Source of the DNA: Narthecium ossifragum
Taxonomy: Eukaryota; Streptophyta; Magnoliopsida; Dioscoreales; Nartheciaceae
Assembly (NCBI GenBank): GCA_963920575.1
Contig: OY986964.1
Coordinates: 16,991,987-17,055,986, forward strand
DNA length: 64,000 bases
Direction of reading: 5' to 3'
Position numbers and translations under genes: made by a program
In this document: in pieces, positions 58,105 to 64,000 of the stretch
Layout: each line of letters begins with the position of its first letter
Position numbering within the stretch: the first letter of the stretch is position 1
Notes under the pieces: model-generated
The model's input: only the letters and a program-made list of their open reading frames with translations
Told to the model about the DNA's origin: nothing
The model's database searches: none

Positions 58105-59821
58105 AATACCCCGAAACTTGAATGTTTGCTTGTCCTCAAGCAAGAAGTAAAAGGAACGGAAAGAAAATAAACAGATTAGATTGATTTCTCACAATAATTG
58201 CCTCAAGATTGTCAATAGGGAAAAGTCTAAACATGATACAAGTTTTGAGATTATTTCAAGAACATGCTTAGATTCACAAGAAATCCTTTGAGTGTGTGTG
58301 TGTGAATACCAATCTTAACTTGCTACTCTATCAACTCGGATCAATTTATGCAAACTTGATTGCAATATGTCTGATCTCTATGAGAATGAGTTTCTCAAAC
58401 TTCATATGCCTATTTTTCAAATCAGCTCTCCACTAATGTAGTACAAGCACACCACCAAAGATCAAAAGGACTTCACAAGGGCTTGTAATGGTCAGCTGAG
58501 GGTGTTTGCTAACACAATGGATATGGAATTCAACGCAAGAAAATTTAACACAAGCTTCACCAATGAAAGGAAGAGAATGAAAAATTTACATTTACTTTCA
58601 AGAGCAACTTATGTGGTATGACTGTGCAATGCCTTGATCCATTAAGCTGTCTACGGACCCATGTAGCGAGTATCAAATCAGTGACTCCCAAGCCAGATGA
58701 CTTTAGGGTACTAGGTATAAAATACCCCTCGGACCTTCTACTCGAGCCCTATAGGCTTCGAATCTTAGCTAGTCACACACAAAATACCTTGATCCATTAA
58801 GCTGTCTACAGGACCCATGTAGCGAGTATCAAATCAGTGACTCCCAAGCCAGATGACTTTAGGGCACAAGGTATAAAATACCCCTCGGACCTTCTACTCG
58901 AGCCCTATAGGCTTCGAATCTTAGATAGTTACACACTCTTTTTTTTTTCATTTATAAAATTGCAAAACTTGCAATTGCTCTTCTTCCTTTTACAAACTAT
59001 TCCCTTCTCCAATGGCTCAGCGAATGCAAATTTTCTTGAAGAGAGGTAGGATAAGTGTTCATGGGTTGAATGGTGCGATTATTGTAGGTTATTGCAAGAA
59101 AAATGGCTAACGTTAAAGCTCAAAAGGGTGACTAGAGATAGATATAACAAAGGTAGGCTAGAAAAGCTCAAACGTTCCAAAGATGGCCTAAATCATTTCT
59201 CTAATGGTGTGCTGCCTAGAATTTCGCCTCGAGAGATTATCAAATAGGTTCTAGAGTTCAGTGAGATCTTGAAAAACTATCTCATTCACATAAATATACT
59301 CTAAGCTAAAAAAGTAACTTATTGATCACGGTATTGTGCACAGAATTGTTCAAAGGAATTCAAATAAACCAAGCTAGCACATGAATTAAGCACAAACCAA
59401 GACCAGAATAGCATTTTCCACAAATTGCAACAAGGTACTATCATAGGCTTGTGATCATCAAGAAAAAAAAATTCAGCATCAACACCAACACCACTATCAT
59501 AACCAAACCAGCAAAAGTCACTCCCCCAAACTTATTTTTCACATTGTCCTCAATGTAAAAGGAAAGAAAAAATGGAATACTAATACTCCCCTTGTAAGAA
59601 AGTTGAACGAGTGCCCAGTTGATCATCATTGAACGAGCATTTTGATAACAACAAATTCTTCCTTCTTTTGAACCTGTACCACACAAGCAAAATGAGTGTG
59701 TCAGTGCATCATTTATTGAAAACTAAAACAACTAAAACAGAATAAATAAATTTAACAGATGTAGCTTGGGTTGCCTCCCATGAAGCGCTTGTTTAATGTC
59801 ATTAGCTTGACAACCACATCA
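58105..59821 (-). other. Athila-C 3' non-coding region with two polypurine modules
   Basis: No gene was seen. On the minus strand GAGGACAAGC...CAAGTTTCGGGGTATT lies at the LTR edge (58105-58140), and GAGGACAATGTG...AAGTTTGGGGGAGT lies near 59518-59560, next to the end of integrase. It also holds a 155 bp tandem duplication. Confidence 0.6.
58632..58941. repeat. 155 bp tandem duplication
   Basis: Two head-to-tail copies (58632-58786 and 58787-58941) begin CCTTGATCCATTAAGCTG and share CAAGCCAGATGACTTTAGGG and CCCTATAGGCTTCGAATC, with a few substitutions and a one-base indel. Confidence 0.9.
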
Positions 59822-62791
59822 TCAACCATAGGTAGGATTCTCCAAGGGGTAAGTAACTCCTTTAGGAATAGCATTGCTACCAAAATAAGCCTTCAAACGC
59901 TGCCCATTAACCTTGAATGTCCCAGTAGATTCACTCTGCACCTCAATAGCACCATAAGGATATACTTTTGTTACCGTGAATGGACCGGACCACCTAGATC
60001 GAAGCTTGCCCGGGAATAGCTTAAGTCTTGAGTTGAACAGTAACACTTGCTGTCCAATTTCAAAGTTTTTAATCTGAATGTGCTTATCACGCCAATGCTT
60101 GGTCTTTTCCTTATAAATCCTAGCATTTTCATAGGAATCCAACCTAAATTCCTCCAACTCACTCAACTGTAAAAACCTTTTTTCTCCTGCAGCTTGCAAG
60201 TCTATGTTTAGCTCCTTAACTGCCCAATAGGCCCTATACTGCAATTCAACTGGTAAGTGACAAGACTTTCCAAAGACAAGTTTGTAAGGAGACATACCCA
60301 AGGGTGTCTTGAAAGCTGTCCTATATGCCCAAAGAGCATCATCCAACTTGTTTGCCCAATCCTTTCTTGAACTACTCACTGTTTTCTCTAAGATTTGCTT
60401 CAGTTCCCTATTAGCAAGTTCCACTTGCCCATTTGCCTGGGGATGATAAGCAAGCGCCACCTTATGAGTGACCCCATATTTCTTCAACAAGTTCTCAAAT
60501 GACCGGTTACAAAAATGGGAGCCTTCATCACTAATAATGGCTCTCGGCACACCAAGTCTTGAAAATATATTCTTCTTCACAAATCTCATCACCACCCGAG
60601 AATCATTTGTCTGGGTTGCAATACCTTCAACCCACTTGGAAACATAATCCACTGCTACCAAAATATACTGACTGTTGAAGGATGAAGGAAATGGGCCTAT
60701 GAAATCAATTCCCCATAAATCAAACAATTCAACTTCCAGGATACTCGTCAAGGGCATTTCATTCCTTTTCGAAATACTGCCAACCCTCTGACATCTATCA
60801 CACATACTCACATATTTCCTAGCATCATGATACATGGTTGGCCAATAAAAACCAGATTGCCATATTTTTGCAACTGTCTTGGAGGTGCTAAAATGTCCAC
60901 CACACTCCAAGGAATGGCAATGATCAAGGATATCCTTCATCTCATCCTCAGGAACACATCTTCTAATCATCCCATCTGCACAATGTTTATAAAGAAATGG
61001 TTCCTCCCAAAAGTAATGCTTCACATCAAAAAAAAACTTTTTCTTTTGCTGATAGCTCAAATCAGGGGGAACAATGTCACTTACTAAATAGTTTACCAAA
61101 TCTGCATACCAAGGAATGGCTGAAACCACCAATAACTGCTCATCTGGAAAACTTTCATTAATGGGAACCTCATCTTCTCTTGACTGCCCTTCTAATCTAG
61201 ATAAATGATCTGCTACAACATTGTCCACGCCTCTCTTGTCTCGAATTTCAATATCAAATTCTTGAAGGAGTAACACCCATCTAATTAGGCGTGGTTTGGC
61301 ATCTTTCTTTTGTGGCAAATACTTGATCGCTGAATGGTCCGTGAATACAATCACCTTGGAACCTACAAGATAAGATCGAAACTTGTCAAAAGCAAATACA
61401 ACAGCCAGAAATTCTTTCTCAGTAGTTGCATAATTCAGCTGTGCATCATTTAAAACTCTACTAGCATAATATATAACATGCAACTTCCTGTTTTTCCTCT
61501 AGCCAAGAACAGCACCCAAAGCAAAATCACTCGCATCACACATTAATTCGAATGGTAAACTCCAATCTGGGGCTGCCATAATTGGTCCTGACATCAGTTC
61601 TTTTTTCAACCTGCTAAAAGCATTTAAACAATCCTTATCAAAGTCAAACACTACATCCTTATTTAACAAATTACAAAGAGGTTTAGAGATTTTAGAAAAA
61701 TCTTTAATGAACCGCCGGTAAAATCCTGCATGACCAAGGAAGCTTCTAACACCCTTCACGTTGATAGGTGGTGGCAGTTTTTCAATAACCTCTATTTTTG
61801 CTCGGTCCATCTCAATACCTCTACCTGAAATTTTGTGGCCTAGCACAATACCTTCCTGCACCATAAAGTGACATTTCTCCCAATTCAAAACCAAATTTGT
61901 TTCCTCACAACGCAGCAAAATCTGAGACAAATTGTCCAAGCAGCTATCAAAAGAAGATCCAAAAACCGAAAAATCATCCATGAAAACCTCCATTATTCTT
62001 TCAACAAAGTCAGAAAAAATAGCCATCATGTATCTTTGGAATGTAGCAGGTGCATTACACAATCCGAAAGGCATTCTACGAAATGCGAATGTACCATAAG
62101 GACAAGTAAAGCTTGTCTTTTCTTGGTCTTCAGGGGATATAGGAATTTGATTGTACCCTGAGTAACCATCTAGAAAACAATAATAGTTATACCCAGCAAG
62201 TCTCTCTAGCACCTGATCTAGAAAAGGTAAAGGAAAATGATCCTTACGGGTAACACTATTAAGTTTCCTATAATCTATACATACTCGCCACCCAGTTACT
62301 GTCCTAGTGGGAATTATTTGATTATTTTCATTATGCACTACAGTCATCCCACCCTTCTTAGGTACCACCTGTACTGGACTAATCCATGAACTATCAGATA
62401 TAGGATAGATAATTCCGGCATCTAACCATTTAAGAACTTCACCCCTCACCACTTCTTTCATGTTAGGATTTAACCTTCTTTGATTTTCAACAATAGGTTT
62501 ATGGTCATCCTCCATGAGAATTCTGTGCATAAACAGTGAAAGGCTAATTCCTCTAAGATCAGATATAGTCCATCCTATGGCTTTTCTTCTCAATCTCAAA
62601 ACACGCATCAACTTGTCAATTTCAACATCAGACAAAGAAGAGCTCACAATCACAGGTAAAGTATTATTCTCACTTAAAAATGCATACCTGAGATGTGACG
62701 GTAATGGTTTCAACTCCAAAATTGGTGCTTGCACATTAGAAGGAAGAGGGAGTGGCTTACCTTTACCAAGATCCTCAAAATGATTACCTCT
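59822..62791 (-). pseudogene. Athila-C pol: RT, RNase H and integrase
   Basis: RT: RAIGWTISDLRGI-like text, WISPVQVVPKKGGMTVV, FLDGYSGYNQIPI and the intact active site FMDDFSVFG (near 61975). RNase H: LMCDASDFALGAVLG, one TAG at 61499 where CAG is expected, [19 protein letters not shown]. Integrase: [14 protein letters not shown], then the three catalytic acids in GIDFIGP, SDEGSHF and GQVELANRE, and SRWSGPFTV at the C-terminus. The frame ends at 59822. Apart from the single TAG it reads through about 950 codons. Confidence 0.9.
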
Positions 62792-64000
62792 TTACTTCAA
62801 CTTTGGACCTGTAGCATCCAATGCGCACGCCACTTCTGCAACCTCCATGTTATCATCATTAGTTGTCCCGGCATTCACTAAACAAGTCTCAAGAGGTTCC
62901 TTTGTTATTCCATATATAAGAACCTCCTTGGTTGCCTCATCTATTACATCAACTCGACAAATATGGTCAGTAAAAGAAGGATATTTAGTAGCTTGAAACA
63001 AATTGAACTCTACCTCTTCTTCACCAACCTTCAAAGTCAACCTACCATTCTTAACATCTATGACAGCTCCAGCCGTGGCTAGAAAAGGTCGGCCTAAAAT
63101 TATAGGGATCTCGGTGTCTTCTTCCATTTCTAACACAATAAAGTCACCCGGTATGATGAACTTTTTTACCTTGATCAGAACATTCTCAAGAATACCAACT
63201 GGATACTTCACTGATCGGTCAGCTAGCTGTAATGAAATGGTAGTAGGTTGCAACTCCTTTAATCCAAGCCTCCTTGCAACAGATAAAGGCATTAGCGAGA
63301 CACTAGCACCTAAATCACACAAAGCTTTAGAAAAATTAACATCACCGATAGTACAGGGAATAGAAAAACTCCCTGGATCTCTCAGCTTTGGTGGAAGCTT
63401 ATTTTGGATGATGGCACTGCATTCCTCTGTCAAGGCAATGGTCCCGAAGTCCTCCAATTTCCTCTTTTTTGACATGATCTCCTTTAGAAACTTTGTATAA
63501 GCAGGAATCTGTGCTAAGGCATCTGCAAAAGGAATATTAATGTGAAGTTGCCTAAACACTTTTAAAAATTTCTCAAACTGTTGATCCATTTTATTCTGCT
63601 TAAGTCTTTGAGGAAAAGGAATGGGAGGGATATATGGTTCAACCGGTGGTAATGTAGCTGGTGCATTTACTAAGTCATCGACTTCTTCTCTGACATTCTT
63701 GCTCACTTCATACTGATCTTCTTCATCACCATGTATAGGCTCACCACTTACCTGACAAAGCTGCTTACCACTTCTCAAGATAACTGCCTTGCAATGCTCC
63801 TTTGGGTTAACCTCTGTTTTACTAGGCAAATTACCTTGTCCACGAGAGTTGATGGAATTGGCCAATTGCCCCAATTGTAACTCTACATTTCTGTTGGAAC
63901 TCGCCAATTGCTCAACTTTTGCTTCCATCCTCTCAAACCTCTCTGAACTAGCATTGGCTAACTTCTCAATAGCTATCTCCCATGGTTGCTTACCCTCTTG
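62792..64000 (-). pseudogene. Athila-C gag C-terminus and protease, partial
   Basis: The frame is open from the right edge (ASSERFERMEAKVEQ) to a TAA at 62792. It contains VILRSGKQL, LPPKLRDPGSFSIPCTIG, the protease site LCDLGASVSLMPLSV (near 63300) and IILGRPFLATAG. The TAA is followed in the same frame by the RT lead-in (PLPSHLRYAFL), so one nonsense codon is all that separates it from pol. The start of gag is outside the window. Confidence 0.87.

Larger units (their letters stand above)
56516..64000 (-). mobile_element. Athila-C: Athila-type retrotransposon with well-preserved pol, runs off the window
   Basis: 3' LTR 56516-58104, non-coding 3' region to 59821, then integrase, RNase H, RT, protease and the end of gag on the minus strand to the right edge. 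Only two nonsense codons were seen in about 4.1 kb of coding sequence, far fewer than in the other elements here. It lies inside the 3' LTR of Tekay-4, so it is younger than that insertion. Confidence 0.87.

Overview
The window is nuclear DNA of a flowering plant, in a gene-poor block built almost wholly from nested transposable elements around one host gene. A monocot is likely but not proven: the first exon of the host gene is far richer in G+C than its later exons, a pattern common in monocots. I saw no rRNA, tRNA, CRISPR or bacterial-type operon.

Layout. (1) 1-28,879 is a nest of minus-strand insertions up to six layers deep. A Ty1/copia element (copia-2, 28,022-28,879) carries a second copia (copia-1, 24,105-28,021), which carries a Ty3/gypsy Tekay-type LTR (Tekay-3, 21,890-24,104). 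That LTR carries an Athila-type element (Athila-A), which is itself interrupted by a Tekay element (Tekay-1, 1,520-12,646) and by a non-autonomous CACTA transposon (17,543-21,718). A solo LTR (Tekay-2, 8,227-10,636) sits inside an LTR of Tekay-1. (2) 28,880-36,527 holds the only convincing host gene, a nine-exon hexokinase on the minus strand (30,071-34,577, 498 codons, probably the plastid-targeted type), with a Pack-MULE (34,813-36,518) just upstream of it. (3) 36,528-47,190 holds an inverted repeat, a Tekay leader fragment split by a gag/protease-only Athila-type element (Athila-B, 38,019-45,719), and one LTR of a further Athila-type family (Athila-D). (4) 47,191-56,515 is a plus-strand Tekay chromovirus (Tekay-4) whose 3' LTR is cut by Athila-C. 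(5) 56,516-64,000 is Athila-C on the minus strand, which has the best preserved pol and runs off the window.

How it fits together. The Tekay copies show the order LTR, Met-tRNA-type primer site, gag, protease, RT, RNase H, integrase, chromodomain, LTR. The Athila copies show a GGCGCC-type primer site, gag, protease, RT, RNase H, integrase and a long 3' non-coding region with repeated polypurine modules. Most copies are dead, many through CAG to TAG and CGA to TGA changes that fit methylcytosine decay. The hexokinase reading frame looks intact, but two of its introns have GC rather than GT donors.

The most unusual signal is that LTRs of three unrelated lineages (Tekay, Athila, copia) carry dense arrays of the palindrome GATCGATC next to their TATA boxes, in one case at a regular 21-22 bp spacing. 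A sister motif (CGGTCGAT...ATCGACCG hairpins) is shared by a gypsy solo LTR and a copia LTR. Two Athila-type LTRs in the same window lack the arrays.
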